Assembly: GCF_000006945.2 (NCBI RefSeq)
Contig: NC_003197.2
Location: forward strand, 1,364,001 to 1,428,000
DNA from: Salmonella enterica subsp. enterica serovar Typhimurium str. LT2
GTDB lineage: Bacteria > Pseudomonadota > Gammaproteobacteria > Enterobacterales > Enterobacteriaceae
DNA: 64,000 bases
Reading direction: 5' to 3'
Notes under the pieces: generated by a model
The model's input: only the letters and a program-made list of their open reading frames with translations
Database searches by the model: none
What the model was told of the DNA's origin: nothing
Program-made: the position numbers and the translations under genes
Shown here: positions 8,901 through 18,184 of the stretch, in pieces
Position numbering within the stretch: the stretch's first letter is position 1
How the letters are laid out: every line of letters starts with the position of its first letter

Positions 8901-10757
8901 TTAGCGAACGTTCGCGCAAGTCAAACAGAACGCATAACGGTTTTGCGGATCGTTAAATGCCGCCAGTTTATCCCCCTCGGCCTTCACCGTGTTGGCGGCG
9001 GAAACGAGCGGCGCCGGGAGCATCGCCTGAATGGTCTCCGGCAGCATGGCGCGTACTGATCCGGTCATACTGTCCATGACCATATCAAGGACCGTCGGTT
9101 CGTCCTGATAGTAATCAAGATGCCACTGTTTCAGTTTCGCCAGCTCCGCCGCTTTGGCGACGGCGTCGTCAAAGTCGCCGAGACTGTCCACCAGACCATT
9201 GGCTTTCGCGTCTTCTCCGGTCCAGACATGGCCTTGTGCGATTTTATCAATTTGCTCCGGCGTACGCTTACGCGCGTCTGCCACCAGCGTGATAAAGCGT
9301 TTGTAGCCGTACTCAATACTGAGTTGCATCATCTGCTGCACTTCCGGTGACAGCGCTTTGGTCATCGAAATATCCGCCAGCGGCGAGGTGGAAACGCCGT
9401 CGCTGTGTACGCCAATCGACGACAGGCTGTTTTCTACCGTATTGATGACGCCGAAGATGCCAATTGAACCCGTCAGCGTGCTGGGGCTGGCCACGATATA
9501 GTTTGCCGGCGTAGAGATCCAGTAACCGCCGGAGGCCGCCATACCGCCCATTGAGACCACCACCGGTTTGCCAGCCGCTCTTGCCGCCGCCAGTTCGGCG
9601 CGGATAACTTCGGAGGCGTTGACGCTACCGCCTGGGCTATTGACGCGCAGCACAATCGCTTTCACTTTAGGATCAAGGCGTGCGTCGCGGATCTGCGATG
9701 CCGTAGTGTCGCCGCCGACATTCCCTGGCGTTTCTTCGCCATCCATAATCGCGCCATTGGCGAAAATAACCGCAATAGTACCGCCGGTATCCGCAGGCGT
9801 TTTCAGCGAATAATCGTAATAGCTGATCGCGCGATAGTTATTTTCGGTTTTGCTCCAGCCAAACTGCTTCGTCAGCGCTTTTTCAACATCTGCGCTGGAG
9901 GCGAGGGCGTCCACCAGTTTATGGTCGAGCGCATATTTGGCGGTGTCGCCGCCCACGCTGGTTAACCCGTCGATAATAGCCTGCGCGCCGGGGAAGAGTT
10001 GTTGCGGCGAAATCTGGCGATTGGCGGAAACGGTATGCAGGTAGTTCTGCCACAGTTCGCCTATCCAGCGGCTGTCGGCCTCGCGGGCGGCGGGCGACAT
10101 ATCGTCGCGGATAAACGGCTCGACGGCGGATTTATAGGTGCCGACCCGGAAAACGTGGGTAGAGACTTTCAGTTTATCCAGCAGCGTTTTGTAGTACAGG
10201 CCATTCGTAGCGAAGCCGTGAAGATCTACCTGACCCTGTGGGGAAAGCCAAATTTTATTAGCGAAACTGGCGAGATAATACTGACCCTGGCTGTAGTTTT
10301 CACCCACGGCGAAAACCGGTTTGCCGCTGTCGCGGAATTCGCGCAGCGCTTTACCGATATAGCGCATTGATGGCTGATCGGCGCCGGTGAAGTTTTTCAG
10401 ATCCAGAACGATACCCGTGATATTACGGTCATCTTTCGCCTGACGAATAGCGTTGACGATGTCAAACAGGGAGTTTTCCTGCAGACGGTCGGAGCTGGCG
10501 CCAAATAACTGGCGACCCAGCGCGCCCAGACGATGATTGGTGGAGGGTTTATCCACAATGACGCCGGAAATATCCAGCAGCAGAGCGCCGCGCGCGGTTT
10601 GCTCACTGTTGCTGCCGTTACCGATCTGCATCCAGATCCCAACGCCCACCAGGACCAGAAAAATAAAGAACAGGTTGAGTACCATTTCACGGACGAAGTT
10701 CAACACTCGCCACGTCCATTTAAAAAATCCGGCAATAAATCGCCACAGGGTTCGCAT
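8901..10757 (-). CDS. sppA: Protease IV, signal peptide peptidase
   Basis: Inner-membrane serine protease that degrades cleaved signal peptides on the periplasmic side. An N-terminal membrane anchor spans about residues 20-45. The two tandem ClpP-like halves are visible: the catalytic lysine in FRVGTYKSAVEPF in the first half and the catalytic serine in GGMAASGGYW in the second. Length is 618 residues, the long enterobacterial form. Transcribed away from ydjA; the 170 bp between them must hold both promoters. Confidence 0.97.
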   Translation of the reverse strand: MRTLWRFIAGFFKWTWRVLNFVREMVLNLFFIFLVLVGVGIWMQIGNGSNSEQTARGALLLDISGVIVDKPSTNHRLGALGRQLFGASSDRLQENSLFDIVNAIRQAKDDRNITGIVLDLKNFTGADQPSMRYIGKALREFRDSGKPVFAVGENYSQGQYYLASFANKIWLSPQGQVDLHGFATNGLYYKTLLDKLKVSTHVFRVGTYKSAVEPFIRDDMSPAAREADSRWIGELWQNYLHTVSANRQISPQQLFPGAQAIIDGLTSVGGDTAKYALDHKLVDALASSADVEKALTKQFGWSKTENNYRAISYYDYSLKTPADTGGTIAVIFANGAIMDGEETPGNVGGDTTASQIRDARLDPKVKAIVLRVNSPGGSVNASEVIRAELAAARAAGKPVVVSMGGMAASGGYWISTPANYIVASPSTLTGSIGIFGVINTVENSLSSIGVHSDGVSTSPLADISMTKALSPEVQQMMQLSIEYGYKRFITLVADARKRTPEQIDKIAQGHVWTGEDAKANGLVDSLGDFDDAVAKAAELAKLKQWHLDYYQDEPTVLDMVMDSMTGSVRAMLPETIQAMLPAPLVSAANTVKAEGDKLAAFNDPQNRYAFCLTCANVR

Positions 10758-10930
10758 GTATTCTCCCTATCTGAGTAACAACGCTTGTACCTTGGTGAGG
10801 ATAAAGCATTAAGATGTGGCTATCGTAATGACCCATCAGGCAGTTGTCAGCAGGAATCACTGCCTGCGCTGTAACAAAATCCGCTCCCGTGTTAATTTTG
10901 TGAATAAATATCATTGCTGGAGTTAATCAA

Positions 10931-11482
10931 ATGGATGCACTAGAACTGCTGGTCAACCGTCGTAGCGCCTCTCGTCTCGCAGAACCGGCGCCTGTCGGAG
11001 AGCAATTACAGAACATTCTGCGGGCGGGAATGCGTGTTCCCGATCATAAATCTCTACAGCCGTGGCGTTTTTTTGTGATTGAAGGAGAGGGGCGCGACCG
11101 CTTCAGCGCCGTACTTGAACAAGGCGCTGTCGCTGCCGGGGGGGATGAGAAGGCGATCGAAAAAGCGCGTAATGCGCCGTTTCGCGCACCGCTGATTATT
11201 ACCGTGGTGGCGAAATGCGAAGAAAACCATAAGGTTCCGGTGTGGGAACAGGAGATGTCTGCCGGATGCGCGGTGATGGCGATGCAAATGGCGGCGATTG
11301 CGCAAGGGTTTAATGGTATCTGGCGTAGCGGCGCATTAACGGAGAGCGCTATTGTGCGGGAAGCCTTTGAGTGCCGCCCGCAGGATAAAATTGTTGGTTT
11401 TCTCTATCTCGGCACGCCGCAGCTCAAAGCGTCAACGACGATCAGTACCCCCGACCCCACGCCGTTTGTGCGTTATTTCTGA
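10931..11482 (+). CDS. ydjA: Nitroreductase family protein YdjA
   Basis: Small FMN-dependent NAD(P)H oxidoreductase of the nitroreductase superfamily, 183 residues; physiological substrate uncertain. The N-terminal NRRSASRLAEPAP contains the phosphate-contacting arginines, and VPDHKSLQPWRFFV is the second FMN-binding stretch. It lies 118 bp upstream of selD, the same arrangement as in E. coli (ydjA-selD-topB). Confidence 0.95.
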   Translation: MDALELLVNRRSASRLAEPAPVGEQLQNILRAGMRVPDHKSLQPWRFFVIEGEGRDRFSAVLEQGAVAAGGDEKAIEKARNAPFRAPLIITVVAKCEENHKVPVWEQEMSAGCAVMAMQMAAIAQGFNGIWRSGALTESAIVREAFECRPQDKIVGFLYLGTPQLKASTTISTPDPTPFVRYF

Positions 11483-11599
11483 CGCTGAGGGATAAAACTG
11501 TCTGGATTCTGAGCAAAGGCGCGGTAATTCAGACAGTGATACTTACCACATCAGGGAATGAGCGCTACCATAGCGCGAATGCAATGACAGGAGATGTCC

Positions 11600-12643
11600 A
11601 TGAGCGAGCAAGCCATTCGTTTAACGCAATACAGCCACGGCGCTGGTTGCGGTTGTAAAATTTCCCCTAAAGTGCTGGAGACTATCCTGCATAGCGAGCA
11701 GGCGAAGTTCGTCGACCCGAACCTGCTGGTGGGTAATGAAACCCGCGATGATGCGGCGGTTTACGATCTGGGTAATGGCACCAGTATTATCAGCACCACC
11801 GACTTCTTTATGCCGATAGTCGACAACCCGTTTGATTTTGGCCGCATTGCGGCAACAAACGCCATCAGCGATATTTTTGCGATGGGCGGCAAACCGATTA
11901 TGGCGATCGCGATCCTTGGCTGGCCGATTAATACCCTGTCGCCCGATATTGCGCGTGAAGTGACCGAGGGGGGGCGTTTTGCCTGCCGTCAGGCCGGTAT
12001 CGCGCTGGCGGGCGGACACTCTATTGACGCCCCGGAGCCGATCTTTGGTCTCGCGGTCACAGGCGTAGTGCCGACCGAACGGGTGAAGAAAAACAGTACC
12101 GCGCAGGCGGGATGCAAACTCTTTCTGACCAAACCGTTGGGGATTGGCGTGTTGACCACCGCCGAGAAAAAATCGCTGCTTAAACCTGAACATCAGGGGC
12201 TGGCGACGGAAGTCATGTGTCGGATGAACGTTGCTGGCGCGGCGTTTGCCAATATCGACGGCGTAAAAGCTATGACTGACGTTACCGGTTTTGGCCTGCT
12301 GGGGCACCTGAGCGAGATGTGCCAGGGCGCAGGCGTGCAGGCGCTGCTTTGCTATCAGGACATCCCTAAACTGCCGGGCGTGGAAGAGTATATTGCTCTG
12401 GGCGCCGTACCGGGCGGCACAGAGCGCAACTTCGCCAGCTATGGTCATCTGATGGGCGACATGTCGCGTGAAGTTCGTAGCCTGCTGTGCGATCCGCAAA
12501 CGTCAGGCGGTCTGCTGTTGGCGGTAACGCCGGACGCCGAAGACGATGTTAAAGCCACCGCGGCGGAATTTGGTATCGATCTGACCGCGATTGGCGAACT
12601 GGTCGAGGCCCGCGGCGGTCGCGCTATGGTTGAGATTCGTTAA
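11600..12643 (+). CDS. selD: Selenophosphate synthetase
   Basis: Makes selenophosphate from selenide and ATP, the selenium donor for selenocysteine and selenouridine. The glycine-rich N-terminal loop HGAGCGCK carries the catalytic Cys17 and Lys20; here position 17 is Cys, not selenocysteine. The AIRS-type ATP-binding motifs (NETRDDAAV, DVTGFGLLGH) follow. The ATG at 11600 (MSEQAIRL, 347 residues) is preferred to the one six bases upstream by comparison with E. coli. Only 4 bp separate its stop from topB. Confidence 0.98.
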   Translation: MSEQAIRLTQYSHGAGCGCKISPKVLETILHSEQAKFVDPNLLVGNETRDDAAVYDLGNGTSIISTTDFFMPIVDNPFDFGRIAATNAISDIFAMGGKPIMAIAILGWPINTLSPDIAREVTEGGRFACRQAGIALAGGHSIDAPEPIFGLAVTGVVPTERVKKNSTAQAGCKLFLTKPLGIGVLTTAEKKSLLKPEHQGLATEVMCRMNVAGAAFANIDGVKAMTDVTGFGLLGHLSEMCQGAGVQALLCYQDIPKLPGVEEYIALGAVPGGTERNFASYGHLMGDMSREVRSLLCDPQTSGGLLLAVTPDAEDDVKATAAEFGIDLTAIGELVEARGGRAMVEIR

Positions 12644-12647
12644 CCTG

Positions 12648-14597
12648 ATGCGGTTGTTTATTGCCGAAAAACCGAGTCTGGGGCGCGCCATTGCGGATGT
12701 GCTGCCAAAACCGCACCGTAAAGGCGATGGTTTTATTGAGTGCGGAAACGGGCAGGTCGTCACCTGGTGTATTGGTCATTTGCTGGAACAGGCGCAGCCG
12801 GATGCGTATGACAGCCGTTATGCGCGCTGGAATCTGGCTGACCTGCCTATCGTGCCGGAAAAATGGCAGCTTCAGCCTCGTCCTTCCGTCACCAAACAGC
12901 TCAATGTGATTAAGCGCTTTTTGCATCAAGCCGGTGAAATTATTCACGCCGGCGACCCGGATCGCGAAGGGCAGCTTCTGGTTGATGAAGTGCTGGATTA
13001 TCTCCAGCTTCCTGCCGAAAAGCGCCAGCAGGTGCGGCGTTGTCTGATAAACGACCTTAACCCGCAGGCGGTCGAGCGTGCTATTGACAGGCTGCGGGCG
13101 AACAGCGACTTCGTGCCGCTGTGCGTATCCGCGCTGGCGCGAGCGCGAGCGGACTGGCTGTATGGCATTAATATGACCCGCGCTTACACGATCCTGGGCC
13201 GGAATGCCGGCTATCAGGGCGTGTTATCCGTGGGACGCGTGCAGACGCCGGTACTGGGGCTGGTGGTGCGGCGAGACGAAGAGATTGAGAACTTCGTCGC
13301 CAAAGACTTCTTTGAAGTGAAGGCGCACATCGTTACGCCTGCCGACGAGCGTTTTACCGCTATCTGGCAGCCGAGCGAGGCGTGCGAACCTTATCAGGAT
13401 GAAGAGGGGCGCTTGCTTCATCGTCCGCTGGCGGAGCATGTAGTGAACCGAATCAACGGTCAGCCCGCGCTGGTAACCAGTTATAATGATAAACGGGAAT
13501 CAGAATCCGCGCCGCTGCCGTTTTCGCTCTCGACGCTACAGATTGAAGCCGCCAAACGCTTTGGCCTGAGCGCGCAAAACGTGCTTGATATTTGTCAGAA
13601 GCTATATGAAACCCACAAACTGATTACCTATCCGCGTTCCGACTGCCGTTATCTGCCGGAAGAACACTTTGCCGGACGGCAGGCGGTCATGAACGCGATT
13701 AGCGTCCACGCCCCGGATTTACTGCCGCAGCCTGTGGTTAATCCTGATACGCGCAATCGCTGCTGGGATGACAAAAAAGTGGATGCGCACCACGCGATTA
13801 TCCCGACGGCGCGCAGTTCTTCTGTCCATTTGACGGAAAACGAAGCGAAAGTGTACACCCTGATTGCGCGTCAGTATCTGATGCAGTTCTGCCCGGACGC
13901 GGTGTTTCGTAAATGCGTTATTGAACTGGAAATCGCCAAAGGGAAATTTGTCGCCAAAGCGCGTTTTCTGGCGGAAGCCGGTTGGCGGACGTTACTGGGC
14001 AGTAAAGAGCGCGACGAGGAAAACGACGGTACGCCGCTGCCGGTTGTCGCCAAAGGTGATGAGTTGCTGTGTGAAAAGGGGGAAGTGGTCGAACGCCAAA
14101 CCCAGCCGCCGCGTCATTTCACTGATGCGACATTGCTTTCCGCGATGACCGGAATTGCCCGCTTCGTGCAGGATAAAGATCTGAAAAAGATCCTGCGCGC
14201 GACCGATGGGCTGGGGACGGAAGCCACGCGCGCCGGGATTATCGAGCTGCTGTTCAAACGTAGCTTTCTGACCAAAAAAGGTCGCTACATTCATTCTACC
14301 GATGCTGGCAAAGCGTTAATACATTCGCTGCCGGAGATGGCGGCCCGTCCAGATATGACCGCGCACTGGGAATCTGTTTTGACGCAAATCAGCGAAAAGC
14401 AGTGCCGTTACCAGGATTTCATGCAACCGCTGGTCGGCACGTTATATCAGCTGATCGAGCAGGCTAAGCGCACGCCGGTGAAGCGCTTCAGAGGGATAGT
14501 CGCGCCAGGCGGTGGAGACAAGAAAAAGAGCGCGCCGCGTAAGCGAGCGGGCAAAAAAAGCCCGCCTGCTGCGGAGACAGGCCGTCAGACCGAATAA
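12648..14597 (+). CDS. topB: DNA topoisomerase III
   Basis: Type IA topoisomerase that decatenates and unlinks DNA with single-stranded regions. The Toprim domain is at the N-terminus (FIAEKPSLGRAIA; acidic metal-binding HAGDPDREGQLL) and the active-site tyrosine is in LITYPRSDCRY near residue 325. The C-terminus is lysine/arginine rich, a typical DNA-binding tail. The start is the ATG at 12648 (MRLFIAEKP, 649 residues); a longer open frame begins inside selD and is not credible. The 4-bp gap to selD suggests translational coupling. Confidence 0.98.
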   Translation: MRLFIAEKPSLGRAIADVLPKPHRKGDGFIECGNGQVVTWCIGHLLEQAQPDAYDSRYARWNLADLPIVPEKWQLQPRPSVTKQLNVIKRFLHQAGEIIHAGDPDREGQLLVDEVLDYLQLPAEKRQQVRRCLINDLNPQAVERAIDRLRANSDFVPLCVSALARARADWLYGINMTRAYTILGRNAGYQGVLSVGRVQTPVLGLVVRRDEEIENFVAKDFFEVKAHIVTPADERFTAIWQPSEACEPYQDEEGRLLHRPLAEHVVNRINGQPALVTSYNDKRESESAPLPFSLSTLQIEAAKRFGLSAQNVLDICQKLYETHKLITYPRSDCRYLPEEHFAGRQAVMNAISVHAPDLLPQPVVNPDTRNRCWDDKKVDAHHAIIPTARSSSVHLTENEAKVYTLIARQYLMQFCPDAVFRKCVIELEIAKGKFVAKARFLAEAGWRTLLGSKERDEENDGTPLPVVAKGDELLCEKGEVVERQTQPPRHFTDATLLSAMTGIARFVQDKDLKKILRATDGLGTEATRAGIIELLFKRSFLTKKGRYIHSTDAGKALIHSLPEMAARPDMTAHWESVLTQISEKQCRYQDFMQPLVGTLYQLIEQAKRTPVKRFRGIVAPGGGDKKKSAPRKRAGKKSPPAAETGRQTE

Positions 14598-14626
14598 GCG
14601 TAAAGCTATCTGGCCTGACGACGGGA

Positions 14627-15970
14627 TTAAATGACGCCCTGCGCCAGCATGGCGTCGGCGACTTTCACGAAACCGGCGATGTTGGCGCCCTGAACGTAGT
14701 TGGTATGCTTATTGTCGCCGCCGTATTCGACACAGGCGTGGTGGATATCCAGCATAATGTGATGCAGACGGGCGTCCACTTTCTCGGCTTTCCAGCTCAA
14801 CCGCGCGGCGTTCTGCGCCATTTCCAGCCCCGATGTCGCCACGCCGCCCGCGTTGGCGGCTTTACCCGGCGCAAACAGTACGCCCGCTTCAAGGAAGAGA
14901 TCGGTCGCTTCAATCGTGGTTGGCATATTTGCCCCTTCCGCCACGGCTTTTACGCCATTGGCAATCAGTACGCGCGCGGCGTCAACGTCCAGTTCGTTCT
15001 GCGTCGCGCATGGCAGGGCGATATCCACCGGTACGCTCCAGGGCTGCTGGCCTTCCAGATAGGTTAAGCCAAACTCACGGGCGTAGTCAGCGACGCGACC
15101 GTCACGGCTGGCTTTAATTTCACACAGACGCGCCAGCTTCTCTGGCGTGAAGCCACTTTCATCGACCACCGTCCCGCTCGAATCCGACGCGGTAACCACG
15201 CGCGCGCCAAAGGCCATCGCTTTCTCAATGGCGTATTGCGCTACGTTGCCGGAGCCGGACACGGCGACGCGCATCCCTTCGAAACCGAGACCATGACGTT
15301 TAAGCATCGCTTCGGTAAAGTAGACCAGGCCATAGCCCGTCGCCTCCGGGCGAATCAGGCTGCCGCCGAAGGAAAGCCCTTTGCCGGTGAAGACGCAGGA
15401 GCTGTTATTGGAAAGCTTGCGCATCATTCCCGCCATAAAGCCCACTTCGCGCCCGCCCACGCCGATATCCCCGGCAGGCACGTCGGTATCCGGCCCTAAA
15501 TGGCGATACAGTTCAGTCATCAGCGCCTGGCAGAAACGCATCACTTCGCCTTCGCTTTTCCCTTTCGGATCGAAATCGCTGCCGCCTTTACCGCCGCCCA
15601 TCGGCAACGTGGTGAGGGCATTTTTAAAGGTTTGCTCAAAGCCGAGGAACTTAAGGATGGAAAGGTTTACCGAAGGATGGAAGCGCATACCGCCTTTATA
15701 GGGGCCGATAGCAGAGTTGAACTGCACGCGCCAGGCGCGATTTACCTGCACCTGGTTTTTGTCGTCCAGCCACACTACGCGAAACTGGATTACGCGCTCT
15801 GGTTCAACCAAACGTTCCAGTAAAGACATGTGGCGGTAACGGGGGTTTTGTTCAAGAAACGGCCACAGGGTGGTCATGACTTCACGGACGGCTTGCGCGA
15901 ACTCGGTTTGATGCGGGTCGCGCTTTTGTACATGGTTGAGGAACGATTCCAGAGAACATGTCTGATCCAT
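14627..15970 (-). CDS. gdhA: NADP-specific glutamate dehydrogenase
   Basis: Hexameric enzyme making glutamate from 2-oxoglutarate, ammonia and NADPH, the energy-cheap route of ammonia assimilation under nitrogen sufficiency. The substrate-binding region with catalytic lysine is in PMGGGKGGSDFDP near residue 125 and the Rossmann motif is VSGSGNVAQYA near residue 240. Length is 447 residues, identical to the enterobacterial family. It converges on topB with a 29-bp gap and is divergent from ynjH. Confidence 0.99.
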   Translation of the reverse strand: MDQTCSLESFLNHVQKRDPHQTEFAQAVREVMTTLWPFLEQNPRYRHMSLLERLVEPERVIQFRVVWLDDKNQVQVNRAWRVQFNSAIGPYKGGMRFHPSVNLSILKFLGFEQTFKNALTTLPMGGGKGGSDFDPKGKSEGEVMRFCQALMTELYRHLGPDTDVPAGDIGVGGREVGFMAGMMRKLSNNSSCVFTGKGLSFGGSLIRPEATGYGLVYFTEAMLKRHGLGFEGMRVAVSGSGNVAQYAIEKAMAFGARVVTASDSSGTVVDESGFTPEKLARLCEIKASRDGRVADYAREFGLTYLEGQQPWSVPVDIALPCATQNELDVDAARVLIANGVKAVAEGANMPTTIEATDLFLEAGVLFAPGKAANAGGVATSGLEMAQNAARLSWKAEKVDARLHHIMLDIHHACVEYGGDNKHTNYVQGANIAGFVKVADAMLAQGVI

Positions 15971-16208
15971 AGATATAAAAACCTCTTATATATTAATGTG
16001 GTTGTATTTGCGTTTTATCAGAATATGTATTTGCAGTTTTCGACTATACCATCAGCAATGTGACGGTAAGCAAGAAAAAAATGACGCTGCTAAGTAAATT
16101 CATAACGGGGCGAGGGTCATAACTAAAAGCGATGACAAAAGAGGATTAAAGTTTTCACGGCGGCTTACCGTTATACTGAGAATATACTTAGAAAAATAAG
16201 GAAATCCT

Positions 16209-16484
16209 ATGCGCCGAAGCCTCGTGGTCGCCGTGATGGCGATAATGCCAATGGTCGGGCTGGCAAACCAGAACAGTCGTCCTGATATTCAGGTGAATGT
16301 CCCGCCGGAAGTTTTCAGCACGCGCGGTCAGTCGTCCCAGCCCTGCATTCAGTGCTGCGTTTACCAGGATCAGAATTACTCCGAAGGCGCGGTAATAAAA
16401 GTGGAAGGCGTCTTGCTCCAGTGCCAGCGTGACGAAAAAACCATCAGCACGAATCCGTTAGTCTGGCGTCGCGTAAAGCTATAA
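16209..16484 (+). CDS. ynjH: DUF1496 family secreted protein YnjH
   Basis: Small protein of 91 residues with an N-terminal signal peptide (MRRSLVVAVMAIMPMVGLA) and a conserved cysteine cluster, CIQCCVYQDQNYSEG, typical of the uncharacterised DUF1496 family. Probably periplasmic; function unknown. Its last 41 bases overlap the 3' end of nudG on the opposite strand. Confidence 0.9.
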   Translation: MRRSLVVAVMAIMPMVGLANQNSRPDIQVNVPPEVFSTRGQSSQPCIQCCVYQDQNYSEGAVIKVEGVLLQCQRDEKTISTNPLVWRRVKL

Positions 16485-16860
16485 ACGCCTGCAATAGCGG
16501 AATATCCGCCGGGGCGAGGGGGTACTCCAGCGCCTCTTCCGGCGTACACCAGGCTAATGCCTGATGTTCCAGCGCACGTATCAGACCGTTAAACGCAGGC
16601 ACATGCCAGGCGTGCAAATGAATTCGTCGGCCAGACACGTCGCGTTGATGGCTGGCGATATAGACGCCGGGCGTGGCGTCAATCCCTAACTCTTCGCGTA
16701 GCTCGCGGATAAGCGCCTGCGGCTGGGTTTCGCCGGGTTCGACTTTACCGCCGGCAAACTCCCATAAACCGGCTTGATCCGCATGAGCTGGGCGCTGGGC
16801 CAGCAGAATTTTGCCGTCGCATTCAATGATGGCGGCAACAACATCGAGTTTTTTTATCAT
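16444..16860 (-). CDS. nudG: Nudix hydrolase NudG (CTP/oxidised dCTP pyrophosphohydrolase)
   Basis: Hydrolyses oxidised pyrimidine nucleotides such as 5-hydroxy-CTP and 2-hydroxy-dATP. The Nudix box is complete: GGKVEPGETQPQALIRELRE, then EELGI. Length 138 residues, close to E. coli. It overlaps the 3' end of ynjH tail to tail by 41 bp. Downstream of xthA on the same strand with a 70-bp gap, so the two nucleotide/DNA-repair genes may share a transcript. Confidence 0.95.
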   Translation of the reverse strand: MIKKLDVVAAIIECDGKILLAQRPAHADQAGLWEFAGGKVEPGETQPQALIRELREELGIDATPGVYIASHQRDVSGRRIHLHAWHVPAFNGLIRALEHQALAWCTPEEALEYPLAPADIPLLQAFIALRDARLTDSC

Positions 16861-16932
16861 TGTCGTTAAGGTCGTTATTCCTGCCGGGAAGCGTCGCGCT
16901 ATCCCGGCCTTACGGTTAATCAGAAAGCGGAA

Positions 16933-17739
16933 TCAAACACGAAACGTCGCCCAGACCGGCGCATGGTCGGAGGGTTTTTCCATACTGCGAATGTCGTAGT
17001 CTATACCGGTTTCTGCGCAACGTTCCGCCAGCGGAGCGCTTGCCAGCAAGAGGTCGATACGCAGCCCGCGATTATCCACGAAACCTTTCGAGCGGTAATC
17101 AAACCACGAAAATTTATCCATCGTTTGCGGATTCGCCTGACGGAACGTGTCCACTAATCCCCACTTCAGTAACCGTGACATCCATTCACGCTCCTCCGGC
17201 AGGAAGGAGCATTTACCGGTACGCAGCCAGCGTTTGCGGTTTTCTTCGCCGATGCCAATATCCAGATCGGTCGGGCTGATATTCATGTCGCCCATAATTA
17301 ATACCGGATTATCGCACTTGAGTTCCGTTTCAAGATAGTTTTGCAAGTTCTGATAAAACTGCGCTTTCGCGGGGAACTTCAACGGATGATCCCGGCTTTC
17401 CCCCTGCGGGAAATAGCCGTTAATGACGGTGATATTACCCAGCGGCGAGGGGATTTCCGCCATGATAATGCGGCGTTGCGCCTCTTCGCCATCATCCGGG
17501 AAACCGCGTCTGACGGAAATGGGCGTGGCTTTTGTTAGCAGCGCGACGCCGTAATGGCCCTTTTGTCCATGATAGAAAACGTTATAGCCCAGCTTCGCGA
17601 CCTCTTCGAGCGGGAACATTTCGTCGTGGACTTTTGTCTCCTGTAGACCGATCACATCGGGCTGGTGTTTTTCGACAATCGCTTCAAGCTGATGGGGACG
17701 GGCGCGCAGGCCGTTGATATTAAAAGAGACAAATTTCAT
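16933..17739 (-). CDS. xthA: Exonuclease III
   Basis: Major AP endonuclease and 3'-5' exonuclease/phosphatase of base excision repair. Characteristic motifs: LQETKVHDE with the metal-binding Glu34, MGDMNISPTD with Asp and Asn of the active site, and the C-terminal SDHAPVW with the catalytic His. The start ATG at 17739 (MKFVSFNING, 268 residues) matches the family; the frame is open for 63 more codons upstream, but nothing there looks like protein. Confidence 0.98.
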   Translation of the reverse strand: MKFVSFNINGLRARPHQLEAIVEKHQPDVIGLQETKVHDEMFPLEEVAKLGYNVFYHGQKGHYGVALLTKATPISVRRGFPDDGEEAQRRIIMAEIPSPLGNITVINGYFPQGESRDHPLKFPAKAQFYQNLQNYLETELKCDNPVLIMGDMNISPTDLDIGIGEENRKRWLRTGKCSFLPEEREWMSRLLKWGLVDTFRQANPQTMDKFSWFDYRSKGFVDNRGLRIDLLLASAPLAERCAETGIDYDIRSMEKPSDHAPVWATFRV

Positions 17740-18000
17740 AGTCACTGCCACTTTGCAAGGTGAATCGTGTTGGGATGGTAACAGAAATTTTACCGGGTGA
17801 CTGCCACTCATCGTCAGATTCGGCCAATGGAAGCGTATGGTGTTTTCTATAGCGCGAAAATGGCACGGTTTGCGTGCAGATGCGCCAGAACGGGGCGGTA
17901 ATTTCCAGTAAATTTCGTATAAGATCACAATTCCAGAATTATATTTGGCAACTGAATAATATTTCGCTTTTTCCTCTTTTTAGCCACCGATTATGCGGAA

Positions 18001-18032
18001 ATATTCACTTTTCATGCAGTAAAAGTGAATAT
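18001..18032. promoter_or_regulatory. Perfect 12-bp inverted repeat upstream of astC
   Basis: ATATTCACTTTT and AAAAGTGAATAT are perfectly complementary arms around the 8-nt spacer CATGCAGT. The TGAAT/ATTCA cores recall ArgR half-sites, and ArgR and NtrC are known activators of ast, but the spacing differs from a standard ARG box, so the binding protein is not assigned. Confidence 0.5.
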
Positions 18033-18095
18033 CGCTACGCTGTAACCCATTGATTTACCGTTTATCACCTCTGTTTATGCAATGTTAACGCTGGC

Positions 18096-18111
18096 TGGCA
18101 CGAATGCTGCA
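18096..18111 (+). promoter_or_regulatory. Sigma-54 promoter of the ast operon
   Basis: TGGCACGAATGCTGCA carries the invariant GG (-24) and GC (-12) at the right spacing for RpoN promoters. It lies 74 bp upstream of astC and fits nitrogen-limitation control of arginine catabolism. Confidence 0.85.
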
Positions 18112-18184
18112 ATCTACATTTACAGCGCAAACACTCATATTAATTAACATATAAATAACTTTATTTTTACCAAAAGAGGTCGCT

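Larger units (their letters stand above)
17740..18184. other. xthA/astC divergent intergenic region
   Basis: 445 bp without a gene. It contains upstream sequence for xthA, a long palindrome at 18001-18032, and the sigma-54 promoter of the ast operon at 18096-18111. The leader of about 60 bp before astC is very AT-rich and ends in the ribosome site AGAGGT. Confidence 0.75.

Noticed and set aside
11621..12499. 292-codon open frame antisense to selD
   Set aside because: Low-complexity, His/Arg/Gln-rich translation typical of the shadow of a GC-rich gene.
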